DNA from: Dipteronia dyeriana
Taxonomy: Eukaryota; Streptophyta; Magnoliopsida; Sapindales; Sapindaceae
Direction of reading: 5' to 3'
DNA length: 64,000 nucleotides
Assembly: GCA_032871835.1 (NCBI GenBank)
Contig: CM065297.1
Coordinates: forward strand, 24,235,098 to 24,299,097
Shown here: piece by piece, positions 1 to 12,374 of the stretch
Layout: each line of letters begins with the position of its first letter
Numbering within the stretch: the stretch's first letter is position 1
Position numbers and translations under genes: made by a program
Notes under the pieces: model-generated
Database searches by the model: none
Told to the model about the DNA's origin: nothing
The model's input: only the letters and a program-made list of their open reading frames with translations

Positions 1-660
1 TCCCCCTGACTAAGATAACGCAAACGATCAGGTTAGTATATCCAATCGGGTCGTCAAGATGGTCGGGTAGGATCACTGATCGGTGTAAACAAGAATGGTC
101 AGGAAAACAAGACGACCAGACATGTGACGCGTGGAAAACACCCAAATTCGATGGAATCACGACTCAAATAAGTTGAAAAAGATTATGATTTAAACAATGC
201 TTCTGGAAGTGCACTCTGATAAGGAAACAAACTTCCTTATAGATATCAAAGTTCAGATTAGGAAAGAGATCAAAGAAAATTGATGTACAAATCAACTCTA
301 GACATGAAGAAAGGAGAGCACGACTCTAAGAAGTTAGATTTTCATTAAATGACAACGACTTTCCTTACGTTTACGTTAAGAATTAGGGCTTTATACATGT
401 ATAAATAAACACTAATAACAACTATTAAGGGGTGAATGCGATTTGATTAGCCAGAGCGTGGGAGAGATTGAGTTTGTAATCTTCTTTTAACCAAGTGAAT
501 TCTTGTTGCTGCCATTGGCAACCGTGGATGTTTCCCCATATTGAGGTTATACCACGTAAAACTTTGTCTTATTTATTTTCCGTTTACTTCTCGTTTGCAA
601 CTAGTTGTTATTCTAAATTAATTGTGTGATGAGAGGTTGATCCAGAAATCTCCGTCAACA
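1..660 (+). mobile_element. Partial Ty3/gypsy Tat-type LTR (3' end)
   Basis: The stretch ends in GTCAACA at 660 and carries the leader pattern seen in the other Tat LTRs of this window: a purine/TATA-type core (TATAAATAAA near 401), then GTGGATGTTTCCCC and ACCACGTAAAAC. The part around 208-260 (GCACTCTGATAAGG and what follows) matches the reverse complement of the LTR at about 39.6-40.4 kb, so both belong to one family. The start lies outside the window. No primer-binding site follows 660, so this is a 3' LTR or a solo LTR. It sits exactly at the start of the first 670-bp repeat unit, so it probably inserted into that array. Confidence 0.7.
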
Positions 661-2584
661 GTTTATTTCTAGGATTACCCTTTTACTTATTTTTCAAACT
701 TAATACACCCCACATCTTTTCCAAAAATGTAAATATAAAATTGCACTTCATCTCTAATATTAATGCACAATTGTTTCACACTCGTTTTACAGAACTTGTT
801 TTTTCTTCTTATTTCACAGTCAAACCATCCTTATTAGATGCGATTTTTTTCTGTAGTCAATTGGATTGTTGACGGTAGATTGTTAATGACTTTTTTGAAG
901 AATTGGGTTAGGGTTGTGGTGTGGTTTCGTTTCGTCAGAGATTAGATTTTTTTTAGTTCGATTTCATTGTTTCTTTTTTTTTTTTGAGTAAATAACATTA
1001 AATTAACTTTGGAAAATCCGGGATAAATCTACAAAAGAAGGGATATTATCATTTGAGTCCGTATTTTTTTTATTTTTTTTTACTCACTTATTCATTTTTC
1101 AATGGATTGGTCTCTATGTTTTCAAAAACTACTCAATTTAGTTCATCTTGTCAAAATTTTGACTGTCAACAACCATAGAAAATGCTAAATGACCTTTTTA
1201 CCCTTCACTCTAAAATCAAAATAAAATAATAAGAAAACAGAGCTATTGGCACTGCCACTATTGAACTACATATGCTCTATTTTTTAAAATTTTGAATTAA
1301 TTATATAAAATTAAATGGTTTTTTTATAATTTTTTATGGTTTATTTTTAGGATTGTCCTTTTACTTATTTTTCAAACTTAATACACCCCACATCTTTTCC
1401 ATAAAAGTAAAACTAAGAATACACTTCATCTCTAATATTTATACACAGTTTTCTCACATCCACTCGTGGAACTTGTTTTTTCTTCTTATTTCATGGTGAA
1501 ACCATCCCTATTAGATTCGATTTTCGTTTCTGTAGATTGTTGATGATTTTTTTAACCGATTGAGTTAGGGTTTTGGTGTGGTTTCATTTCGTCAGAGATT
1601 AGATTTTCTTTGTTACGATTCTTAGTTCGATTTCATGGTTTTTTTTTTGAGTAAATAATATTAAATTAACTTTGGATGATCTGGGATAAATCTAGAAAAG
1701 AAGGGATATTATCATTTGACTCCCTATTTTTTTTAATTATCTTTTTTTTCACTCACTTATTTATTTTTCAATGGATTGGTCCCTATGTTTTCAAAAACCA
1801 CTCAATTTAGTCCTTCTAATAAAAATTTGACTATCAACCGCCAAAGAAAATGCTAAATGACCTTTTTACCCTTCACTCTAAAATCAAAATAAAATAAAAA
1901 GAAAATGGTGCTATTGGCACCCCTACTACTATGCCCTACTTTTTAAAATTTTGATTTAATTATATAAAATTAAATGGTTTTTTTTTTGTAATTTGTTTTT
2001 GGTTGATTTCTAGGTTTACCTTTTCACCTATTTTTTAAACTTAATACACCTCACATCTTTTCTAAAAAAGTAAAAATAAAAATACACTTCATCTTTAATA
2101 TTTATACACTGTTTTATCACATCCATTTGCAGTACTTGTTTTTTCTTCTTATTTCTTGGTGAAACCATCCTTGTTAGATGCGATTTTTTTCAGTAGTCAA
2201 TTGGATTGTTGACGGTTGATTGTTGATGATTTTTTGAGCGATTGAGTTAGGGTTTTGGTGTGGTTTTATTTCGTCAAAGATTAGGTTTTCTTTGTTGCGA
2301 TTTTTAGTTCGATTTCATTGTTTTTGAGAAAATAACATTAAAATAACTTTGAAAGATTCGAGATAAATCTACAAAAGAAGGGACTTATCATTTGAGTCCC
2401 TATTTTTTTTTAAATTATATATTTTTTACTCACTTATTTATTTTTCAATGAATTGGTCCCTATGTTTTTAAAAACCAGTCAATTTGGTCTCTCGAATCAA
2501 AATTTTGACTGTCAACCACCACAAAAATTGCAAAATTACCTTTTTACCCTTCACTCTAAAATCAAAATAAAATAAAAAGAAAAC
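661..2584 (+). repeat. Three direct copies of an approximately 670-bp AT-rich unit
   Basis: Units start at 661, 1339 and 2002, giving periods of 678 and 663 bp; the third stops near 2584. Each opens with GTT(T/G)ATTT(C/T)TAGG, then CAAACTTAATACACC, GAACTTGTTTTTTCTTCTTAT or close variants, GTTAGGGTT, and GATTGGTCCCTATGTTTT, and ends with AAAATCAAAATAAAATAA. Copies differ by many substitutions and small indels, so the array is old. No reading frame is conserved between copies. The nature of the unit is unknown; a transposon subterminal region is one possibility. Confidence 0.8.
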
Positions 2585-3687
2585 TTTATTTTCTTAAAAG
2601 AACAATAACTGAAATATAAAATAAACAATTTTTTTTTAAAATGGGGTGTAGACGCAATCTCACCGTTCATCATGATTGATGGTCGGTGGAGATCCAATCT
2701 GGAGTTTGGTCTCTACCAACATCTCCAGCCTTTTCTCCAGCTCCTTATCTTCAATCCCCGTTCTTCCTCTTCAATCGGTTCTATCTTCTACATCTTGCCT
2801 TCTTTATATTTTTTCAGAATATCTTCACTTCAAAATCTACAGATACATAGCAATTAATCTCACAAACACCAGACTATAACGACTCATTTTCACTCAAGCA
2901 TAATAGATTTTCTCTCTCGATTCCCTTCACATATCTGATTTTTCTCTTTTATTAAAACGAAACTCAAGTCCTCTAAAATCTCACTAACTTCTTACCAAAA
3001 TGTCACCCAAATCAAATCCCCTAATTCATCTCTTTCACTTCGATATTTAAACGCTCAAACCCTTAATCTCAACTGATTATCATTTCAAAGAAAAAAAAAA
3101 TCTTCAACTATTGTCAAAAGACTTTTGATCCTTTCTTTCACTTCTTTATCAAATTGGTACATAATCGATTGATTGATTGATTGAAAGAGAGTCAGACTTT
3201 GACATAGCCCGATATGAGGGTTTATTGATAAGATTTGTGAAAACCCTAACCAATTTTGTAGTAAAAACCTGATTCGTTGATTTTGTGTTTAGGTTTTGGT
3301 GGTGGTTGACTGGTGCGATTTTGGGAAGGGTGGTGGTACGGTTTCAGGTTTTGGCTTGGGGATCCTGATGGATTTTGGGCAAAGCAGAGAATCCCAAGTA
3401 CTTTGTTTGTGCGATTAGTGCGATTTTAACTTTGTTTGGTGGTGGTTTCTAGGTGGTTGTTCTGGATGGGTATGAGGATGAGTGTTATGAGTGAAGTTTC
3501 TGGGTGTTTGTTATTGGTGTTCTTGTTAAAAACGAGAACAAACACCATGTCTCTCAAAATGTCAAGGGTGGTTTTCAAGTTAAAAGCAAAAGAAAAGAAA
3601 AGGTAAAGAAAGACAAAGACAATGCACACCATCCATAAGAGAGAGTAAAGCTTTTGACTTGAAAAAATTCGATTCCAAGTTGATGAA
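2585..3687. other. Unassigned stretch with leader-like sequence
   Basis: This region lies between the 670-bp array and the SIRE-like element. It holds pyrimidine-rich stretches (for example TCTCTCTCGATTCCCTTCAC near 2910), a short (TTGA)n run near 3169-3184 and a GT-rich stretch around 3300-3480. The look is that of a plant promoter or 5' leader, but I find no reading frame resembling a known protein. The interrupted sequence resumes at 12375 behind the copia element. It may be a fragment of a host gene or the interior of another element. Confidence 0.3.
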
Positions 3688-5383
3688 TGTAAGAACCTCA
3701 TTTTTGTTATTGGATTATTTCTTGACAAAACACATTTGGGAATGCTTTTATAATGGGTAGCTCAGGCTTTCGATGTCAAGATTCCAAGCATTTTCGTGAC
3801 TTCAAGTGCAAGAGCGAAAGGTAAATCACTTGACTTGACTTTTTGAAGAGATTTAGTTGCACACACTCACTAGCTTGCATATGATAAATAATCTTGCATT
3901 GGATTTAATTTTCTTACTTGTCTTGCTAGATTATTACGGTTCTTTTATATGCATTTTACACTCTTCACACATGCATAACATTCACATAAGTTAGACATTT
4001 TTTTGTTATGTTGTAAAGGGACTTTTCCCTTATACCATGGCATAGATCGCTGGGAAAGCTCTTGCTTGTACTGCAACACACAAAGCGGCGAAATCCAATA
4101 TGCCATGCATAGAGGGTACCACGGTTTCGGCCCTACCTACACAGCCGTATCTAAGGTGCTCCTCTTTAGTAGATATCTCGCTGATTGCACCAAGCCTGGT
4201 GTTCTTGTTTGTCCAGAAGTGCCGACAGTGCTATTCCCTAATAGTTTTACGCTACTTGCACCGCGGTCCGGACACCTTGCCTAGACCGCGGTATGCACAA
4301 CAGTTTTGATGGGACTTTGATTCCCAATTTTAAAATGACGTATTCTTGTCAAGGCTTCATATATATATATATATATATATGTATATATGTGATATGTTCT
4401 TCCTTACTTCGTCTATAGAGCTTCAAGAGCCCATTTTTAGTGAGAGAGATTAACTATTAGAGAGAGAAGCTTGAAGACTTGTTTTTTAACTCTCCAAAAC
4501 CCAAACCCAAGAGCATCCAAATATATACATGCATCTTCTCATCATCAGTCCTCTTTATTAAGTGACTTGATAGGTAGAACAAACTTCATCTTTCATTAAT
4601 TGTTCTATCTACTCAAGATTTCATCTTCATTGCATACTTATTGCAAAACTCATGCTTTAATTTCATATTCAGATGAATTATGACTTGTTTGGGTTTTGTT
4701 TGTGATAACTTACACTTATGAAATATTTTCTCTCTAGCTAAGTCTTAATTCTTTGTATTCAGACATTGTTGATTATGACTCATTGATTGCATTTATTGTC
4801 CTTGCCTTATTATAATAACTTAAGTTGATTTGGTTTTATTTAATAATTAGGTTGTTAGATTTGCATCTCATCATCTAATTAAGCATTTAGTGTCTTGTCT
4901 TGCACTCTATTGCATCTAGAATATTCATATATTCACTTAGACTATTTTTATCTCTTTCATGAGTTAAGTCTTGTGACTACAAGGTGTAGTGCATAAGAAG
5001 TGAAGTCTTACAACCAAAGAGTTAGTTGGCTAGCATTGGTCTAAAATCACTATTAAGGGTCTGTAGGTAGCAAAAGCAGATTAGTAACCGTTTAGGTATG
5101 ATACGGTCAACCTAGGTTGCAATCATTTTTTTAAAATTGTGGATTTAAGGACCAGAGTGGCTAAGTGGTTATCCCGTGAGTTTTTCACAGTAAGAGGGTT
5201 TCTCATATAAACAAATCATCGTGTCATTTATTATTTTCTGCACTTTAAATTCTCGATTGATTGCTTGATTTATTTGGGTAATTTTTTAAATATTGACTAA
5301 TCAACAAAAGTTGGTAATTAACTTGATTAAAACCTATTCACCCCCTCTAGGTTGTTTAGACACATACTTTAAGTTTATTTTCA
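3688..5383 (+). repeat. 5' LTR of SIRE-like element
   Basis: It begins TGTAAGAACCTCATTTTTGT and ends TTATTTTCA. It contains an (AT)n microsatellite near 4362-4382 and the conserved 3' end found in SIRE-type LTRs, CCTATTCACCCCCTCTAGG, around 5335-5353. A tRNA-Ser-like string (GTGGCTAAGTGGTTA near 5157) is part of the LTR and occurs in the partner LTR too, so it is not a tRNA gene. Length is 1696 bp. Confidence 0.9.
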
Positions 5384-5385
5384 AT

Positions 5386-5400
5386 TGGTATCAGAGCAGG
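5386..5400 (+). promoter_or_regulatory. Primer-binding site (initiator tRNA-Met)
   Basis: TGGTATCAGAGCAGG lies two bases after the LTR end. Its first 12 bases complement the 3' end of plant initiator tRNA-Met, the usual primer of Ty1/copia minus-strand synthesis. Confidence 0.9.
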
Positions 5401-5509
5401 TTTCTTGACATACTTAGGTGATCCTTACTCATGTTGCATATGTCTTGCATTTTTGCATTTTTATTGTTGTATTCATATAACCCAAACACTTTGAGTGAGT
5501 TTGGGGAGT

Positions 5510-7192
5510 AATGAGGGAGCATCGAGCATAAGACCACCATTGCTCATGAGTTATAATTACTTATCATGGACTGGGAAGATGGTGTCATCTCTTTCAGTAA
5601 CTGATGACAAAGTTTGAATGGTGATTGAGGATGGATACACACCACCCACCATGATCGCCAAAGATGGAAGCACCGTGGCCAAGCCTAGGGATTAATGGAG
5701 TGCCCAGACTTTGAGGCTTCCTAATGGAACAACAAGGTGATGCATGCCATTTTTTGTACCATGGATGACAACTAACACAAGATCATTCAAATTACTAAGA
5801 ACACCCATGAAGCATGGAAGATTCTTGAGACTACACATGAGGAGACAGACACGGTCGAGGACTTTAAATGTTGCAAGCCAAGTTTGAGACCATCAAGATA
5901 GAAGAAGATGAATGCTTCAATGACTTCTAAGTCAAGTTAATGGACATTGTCTACCAAATCCATCAACTTAGAGATCCTTACACCAACATGAGGATCAAGA
6001 AAAAGATCATGAGATCTCATCCCAAAAGGTTCGAATCAAAGGTTACTGCTATATCAAGTATAATAAGATTAAACCAAGTGAAGTCATTGGGAAGTTGTTA
6101 GCCTATGAGGTGATAAAGCTTACTTCTCAACCCAAGAAACAAAAGGGGATCGTTATGAGGACATCCAAACGAGAGAAAATATATAGTAACTCCGATGAAG
6201 AGATGACTCTCACCATAAAAGACTCAAGAAGTTCTTGAAACTTGAGAAGAAACGCCTCAACTTAAGACGAAATGACTTCAAGAAGAAGACTAGCTTTGAG
6301 AATGATGAAGGCAGCCAATACAAGTCTGTAAGAAAGAGTGTACAATGTTATGAGTGTGGAGGAATAGACACATCTCACCGGATTACGGTAACTTGAAAAA
6401 TATGAATAACAGAAAAGAAATGGCCACCACTTGGAGTGATAGTGATGACACCGAAGAAAATGATGTTTCTTCAAGTGATGGAGAGGAAGTAGCCAACCTT
6501 GTAGCAATTGCCACTTCTCATAAGCAGGATAACAAAGTGGAAGTTATTGAAGAACGTTCCTCAAACTTGAGAGATTGTGAGAAGAACTAATTTTCCTTTC
6601 CGGTTTCCTACCATGAGGAAGCTCAAGTGGTCACCAAGTGTTTGTCACTTGTAGGATTCAAGAATGGTAACTCAAAAAGCGGAGACCAAATAGAATCAAC
6701 ATTGAGAGAAGCCATCCTTGAACAAATGAGCCATGACAACACAAGTGATAGAAGCTTGGATCAAGATAGTTTAATCTCTGGGAACTCAAGTGTTAATGTG
6801 GTAAATTATCAAGAGTTCATTGACTATCTTCAAACATGTTTGAAGAAGAAAAAGGAAGAAGTTCTAAGGTTGACAAAAGAAAATCTCTAACTAAGAACTA
6901 GAGTGACTCATTTAAATGAGGAAATGACAATTATCAAAGTGAATGAAGTGATGTTGGAGAAGGAACTTGAGGAGGAAAGAAATACTCTTGCAAAAGTTAC
7001 TTCAAGTTTTGAAAAGCTTGACCACATGTTGAGCATTGGAAAAAAGCTCAATGACAAGAGAGGGATTGGCTTTGTACTTGATGAGTCCGTGCATTCATTG
7101 GACAAGACAACATTTGTGAAGGAATTTGTTCCTAAGTTCTCTCCTCCAACTCAACATCCTAGGAGGAAGATTGAACTTGGAGAGTCATCCAA
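5510..7192 (+). pseudogene. SIRE-type gag relic, N-terminal and middle part
   Basis: Translating the sense strand gives fragments of a SIRE-like Gag, the nucleocapsid precursor that packages element RNA. Around 5540-5860 the frames carry the N-terminal Gag domain (SYLSWTGKM, then KDGSTVAKPRD), broken by several stops and frameshifts. A CCHC-like knuckle starts at about 6347 (CYECGGI), with its second half frameshifted. An acidic serine-rich segment follows (SDSDDTEEND near 6440). From about 6627 to 7192 there is a long coiled-coil stretch (LEKELEEERNTLAKV), including GKKLNDKRGIGF, a motif recurrent in SIRE Gags. The reading is cut at 7193 by the CACTA insertion and resumes at 9081. No frame covers the whole region, so it is non-functional. 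Confidence 0.75.
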
Positions 7193-9080
7193 CACTACAT
7201 GAAAAAACCATATTTAATGATAGCTAAAACTGTCATGAGGCATTGTTTTTGACAGTTTTCTAACTATCAAAGATGCTCATGTCAAGAAAGATCATGATAG
7301 TTTTTTTGACTGTCAACTCTTATTGACAGTGTTTAACTGTTAAGAGGTTGTCAATTATTATTGACATTTTTTTAGCTATTGACAATTAAAAACTGTCAAC
7401 ATACTATCAACATTTGTACAATTTTTGTCAATATTTTTATCATATCTTCAATATATTGGGATTTTTTTGTAGGCAATATAGTGAACAATATTTATTATTT
7501 TTGGAAAATTTATTTTCATGATCACTATAACCAAACCACGATGAAGACATAAACTTTGAAAAAGCTTCATTAAATTTTCTGCATTCACCATGTAAACATT
7601 ATAAGTATTCTAATATAAATAATAATTATTAAGGTTAATCATATCATACAATCAAAATTCTCAACTTACTAACTTCACAAGTTATTAAATTTCACAACAA
7701 ATGTAAGATGTAGATTCTTCTAGCAAAATGTATCTCCTTCAATCGAAATGTAGGTTTTTCCAGTCAAATTGTTTCATGTCAATTGATCGTATGTGCAACC
7801 AATAAATATTAAATATTATACACAAACGTTATTGTGAATGTTAATTAGAAAATGAATTCATGTCAATAAAAGGAACTACCGACCTTTTAAATGAAGTGGG
7901 AGGTAAAAACAGTATTTGCCTCATCTTATCGATCTCTACTGCAAAATAAATAATAAATCTGAAAGATTAGATTGTTTTTGCTATATAAAAAAATCATCTT
8001 CTATAAATAAAAATAAAATTTAACTACAAATACTTTTTTTATATATGGAACAATTTGACCATAAGTATTATTTACATTTACAATTTAATTTCAACCAAGG
8101 GTAAGTGTTCATTCCATATCTATACATAATTGAAATATGGAACAAGATACTAATAAGAAATTACGTACAAAAGCAGAATCATAGGCAATTTCTTTTTTAA
8201 TAATAAAATCAAACACAAAAATAAGACACTCATTCTTTGAGTATTTTCATCAAACATATGATGTCTTTCGTGTGTTTCAACAAACAAAAAAATTTATACC
8301 ATAATTTTTTTTAATTTAATAGAAAACTAAACAAAAGTTGTTACCTCCCTTTTCCACTTGTTTAGTTCTACAATCGAAACAACGAACAAGACTTAACTCC
8401 GTAACAATGAAAAAGACAAAGTTCTTCTGTTTGTAAAAAATTAAGAATCTTGAGTTGCTTTGATGAATTTGAGTAGGCTTTGGCTAGAGGTTTAAAGAGT
8501 CAAAACATGGCAAGGTAAGGAACCACCTGTAGAAATTTGGCCAAAATTGGGCATTTCATTAATAGACCATCACTTTCATAAGCAATAGCCGACTGAGATA
8601 AAAATCCTAAAATTTAGGAAAGAAAAAAAATTAGGGTTGAAACAATACCTTCATCTGCATTAGATGATTCTTTTAAGAGATTAGTGAAGTAGATAACCAT
8701 AACCATAAAGAGGAGTACCTGATACTTTTGAGTGATTAGAGAAGTAGACAGCCATAGCGATAGAGAAGATTTTTTTTTTTTTGAAGAACTTAGAGAAGAA
8801 GTTTTAATGGAGGGAGATTTATCAAAATTTTGAGAGAGTGTGAGAATGGTGAGAGTAAGCGATAGATAACCTTCGAGATGAAAAGTTAGTTTTTTATTTT
8901 AAAAGTTACCAAGCTATTTTTATAATTTAATGAAGATAATAAAAATTTTAAATATCAAATGAATTGACAGTTTAATAAAAAACTGTCAATAATCTTTTGA
9001 CAGTTAATAAAAATAGTCAACTTTATGAGTTTATTGACAGTTTAGAAGAACTCTCAAGAATGTTGATTTTTCTTGTAGTG
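7193..9080. mobile_element. Non-autonomous CACTA (En/Spm) transposon
   Basis: The element starts CACTACATGAAAAAAC at 7193 and ends TTTTTCTTGTAGTG at 9080, the inverted CACTACAAGAAAAA end typical of plant CACTA elements. Subterminal TGACAGT/ACTGTCA motifs are clustered within about 250 bp of the left end and 120 bp of the right end, as expected for transposase binding repeats. The 3-bp flanks are CAA and CAT, a target duplication with one change. There is no coding capacity in its 1888 bp, so it would need a transposase supplied in trans. It splits the gag of the SIRE-like element and is therefore younger. Confidence 0.92.
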
Positions 9081-9650
9081 CATGAGTGTCCAAGTGAAGA
9101 TGCCGACAAAGAGTGAAGCTCAATTTGAGCATCCAAGAGCTCCACATCCAAGCTTCCCTCAACCAAGGTTTCCCCAACCAAGAAGGGAAGCTATGCAAAC
9201 TCAACCAAGGAGACATTCCTACTTGGTTCAACAACAAAGAAGGAGAGAACATATACAACACCAAAGACAACATCAAAATCATGACAAGTCTCTAATGATC
9301 TCACAAGGATGGTATGACTTCTCACTTTATACCTACTTATCACTTTTGTGGTGTTGATGGGCATATTAGGCCAAATTGTCATAGGTACATTAAGAAATGT
9401 AAGGTTAAAAGCATGATGGAGAGGAATAGACTTAGAAGAGCCAATACACATATGCCTAGGAAATCTAGAGAAAATGATCCTAGATAATCTAGTAATATGA
9501 TTACTATGACCACTAGGAATGAAAATGTGTCACCTAAATGGATTAGAAAAGATGAACCTGCATGCTATTGTGCTAACATGTCAACCATATACTCGATTAG
9601 GTATAATGGACTTGGTAGGTCTATAGGAGTTTATACCTCCCATTGACTTG
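9081..9650 (+). pseudogene. SIRE-type gag relic, C-terminal part
   Basis: This is the continuation of the interrupted gag. A Pro/Arg/Gln-rich segment (PSFPQPRFPQPRRE, near 9151-9195) leads to a second zinc-knuckle relic at about 9335-9385, reading YHFCGVDGHIRPNC; the first Cys of the CX2CX4HX4C motif is Tyr. The later phrase SPKWIRKDEPACY (about 9530-9570) is where SIRE-like Gag-Pol normally runs towards the protease. Here the pol part is missing and frames close soon after. The boundary of the deletion cannot be fixed without a relative. Confidence 0.7.
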
Positions 9651-10684
9651 GTTGGAATTGACCATTTGCGGAGCTCAAGCAAATGGAGCGAACTTGCATT
9701 TTTAAAATGTGCAAAAATTCGATCCACTTTTTGTCTTTTTATTAATTGCTTGAGATACTAGATTGCACATGTATGATTATATAGTATTTTTGTTCAATAA
9801 GTGTGTAACCTTTCTTTGTTTGTAATCCATTTCACATTTATGTTCAAATATGCATTTTTAGTCCAGGAGAATTGATTGGGAAGTTTATTTGAATGGCCTA
9901 TAATTTATCTCCATGACATGTGAACTCGATTTTTATGACATGCTAAAATTGATATGCATGAAATGTTTTTGATTGCTTATATACAAATGTGTGTGCAAGC
10001 AAGTGAGGATTTTGTATCCATTCATTTAATAAGGATTTTATATCCATGTCTTGTTTGGTCTTTTAAGATTGATATAGCTATTTGGCTACTATAACATTTT
10101 TCTCTTAAAACTATATCTTGTTTGCTTATGATAAAAGGGTACAAATTGGTTTGAATTATTTAGAAACTTTTTTGATGTTTGCTTTGCCAAATACCATTGT
10201 TTGAACCTTAATGTTATATGTCTTGCATGCAAAACAACAATTTCACACAATTTCAAGTTGCATTAAGTTTATGTCGATGTCTATGCAATCATCTTTTGTG
10301 AAATTATCTCTCTTTGCTAAAGCAACCCAATAAGGGGAGCTCCTTTGCCTATCTCATGACAAAAAGGGGGAGAAGTCTTAAGAGATACAAGGGGAGCACT
10401 TTTTATGCTTTGTGGAGAAGTCTTCGGAGAGAGTAACTTTTTAAGGGGAACATTGCATTGCATTACATTATATTGATTGTATTGATTTCTTGATGCAGAT
10501 GCTTGTTCTTGGAAATTGCATCTTAGCTATTGTGTGTAGGTATGATGATCTACGAAGAGATTAAAGACCTTGAAGACTTAGTATCGTAGGCTTCTCTTAA
10601 TGTAACAAAGAATTACTTGTTGACCAATAGTTTTGTTTTCTTTTGTGAGTGATTGTTTTTTCATGTAATAGCCAAAGGGGAGAT
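9651..10684 (+). other. SIRE-like 3' internal region and polypurine tract
   Basis: This is non-coding 3' internal sequence of the gag-only element. Purine-rich strings near the end (AAAAAGGGGGAGAAG at about 10362, GGGGAGCAC at about 10391) precede the final polypurine tract AAAGGGGAGA at 10674-10683, immediately before the right LTR, where plus-strand synthesis would start. Confidence 0.75.
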
Positions 10685-12369
10685 TATAAGAACCTCATTT
10701 TTGTCATTGACTTATTTCATGACAAACCATATTTGGGGATGTTTTTGTAATGGGCAACTTAGGCTTTTGATGGTACGATTCCAAGCATCTCCGAGACTTT
10801 AAGAGCAAAAGCAAAAGGTAAATCACTTGACTTGACTCTTTGAAGAGATTTAGTTGCACACACTCACAAGCTTGCATATGATAATTAATCTTGTATTGGA
10901 TTTCATTTGCTTACATGTCTTCCATGATAATTATGCTTCTTTTGTGTGCATTTTACTCTGTACACACATGCACAACATTCACATAGGTTAGGCATTTTTT
11001 TTGTTGTGTTAAAAAGGGATTTTTCCCTTGTATCACGGCATAGGCCCCTGGGCAAGCTCTTGCTTGCACCACGACACACAGAACGGTGAACTCTAGTATG
11101 CCGTATGAGATGGGTACCATGGTTTCTGTCGTGTCTGCATAGTGGTTCCTATCTCGCTCCTTTTCAGTAGATATCTCATTGATTATACCACTGCTGGTGT
11201 TCTTATTTGTTCAATGGTCTCAATCGCGCTCTTCCCCAGTAATGTCACGCTGCATGCACCGTTGTCAGAACACCATGATTGAACCGTGATATGCACAACA
11301 GCTTTGATAAGATTTTGATTCCTAAGTTCTAAACGACATAGTCTTGTCTAGGGCTTCATATATATTAGTTATGTTCTTCCTCACCTTCGTCTTTAGACCT
11401 TCAAGAACCCTATTTTAGTGAGAGAGACTAATTCTTAGAGAGAGAAGATTAAAGACTTGTTTTTTAGCTCTCTAAAATGTAAACCCATGAGCATCTGAGC
11501 ATAGATATACACCATCTCATCATAGGTCTTCTTCATTAAGTGACTTGGTAAGTAAAACAAACTTCGTCTTTCAATAATTGTTCTATCTACTCAAGATTTA
11601 GTTTTTATTGCATACTTATTGCAAAAATCATGCTTTAATTTCATATTCACTTGAGTAATGACTTGTTTGGGTTTTGTTTGTGATAGCTTGCACTTAGGAC
11701 ATATTTGCTCTCTAGCTAAGTCTTAATGCTTTGCATTTGGATATTGTTGATTAGAACTCATTTATTGCATTTTGTGATTGCATTTATTGTCCTTGACTTA
11801 TTATGACAACATATGCTGATTTGGCTTTGTTTGATAATTAGGTTGTTAGATTTGCATCTCAACATCTAATTAAGCATTTAGTGTCTTGTCTTGCACTCTA
11901 TTGCATCTAGAATATTCATATATTCACTTAGACTATTTTTATCTCTTCTATGAGTTAAGTCTTGTGACTACAAGGTGTAGTGCACAAGCAAGTGAAGTCT
12001 TACAACCAAAGAGTTGGTTGGCAAGCGTTGGTCGAAAATAATATTAAAGGCTTACAGGTAGCAAATCCGAATTAGTAACTGTTTAGGTGTAATACGGTCA
12101 ACCAAGTTTGTAATCGTTTTTGTAAATAGTGGATTTGAGGACTGGAGTGGCTAAGTGGTTAGCCCATGAGTTTTACCTTGTTGGATGGTTTCTCACGTAA
12201 ATCACGTGTCATTTATTGTTTTACACACTTTAAATTTTCGACTGATATCTTGATTTATTTGGATAATTATTTTAATATTGACTAATCAAGAAAAGTTGGT
12301 AATTAATTTGATTAAAACCTATTCACCCCTCTCTAGGTTGTTTAGACATATGCTTTAAGTGTATTTACA
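10685..12369 (+). repeat. 3' LTR of SIRE-like element
   Basis: This direct copy of the left LTR has 1685 bp against 1696. The first dinucleotide is TA where the left LTR has TG. It ends GTATTTACA at 12369, and ATGAA follows. The pair has accumulated numerous independent substitutions. Confidence 0.9.
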
Positions 12370-12374
12370 ATGAA

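Larger units (their letters stand above)
3688..12369 (+). mobile_element. SIRE/Maximus-like Ty1/copia element, gag-only
   Basis: Two long direct repeats (3688-5383 and 10685-12369) bound the element, and the 5-bp sequence ATGAA lies on both outer sides (3683-3687 and 12370-12374), a perfect target-site duplication. A primer-binding site complementary to initiator tRNA-Met follows the left LTR and a purine tract precedes the right one. The interior holds relics of a SIRE-type gag (N-terminal domain, zinc knuckle, coiled coil, second zinc knuckle) but no protease, integrase, reverse transcriptase or RNase H. It would have depended on an autonomous relative. A 1.9-kb CACTA element interrupts the gag. 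The two LTRs differ at many positions, so the insertion is not recent. Confidence 0.9.

Noticed and set aside
2672..2879. Two overlapping short frames in the leader-like stretch
   Set aside because: No motif, short length, and overlapping frames of equal quality.
4003..4309. Two overlapping open frames of 93 and 69 residues
   Set aside because: They lie within the SIRE-like LTR, and the matching part of the other LTR does not keep them open.
5145..5200. tRNA-Ser-like string GTGGCTAAGTGGTTA
   Set aside because: It is repeated in the other LTR at about 12149 and belongs to a conserved SIRE-like LTR segment; no cloverleaf follows.
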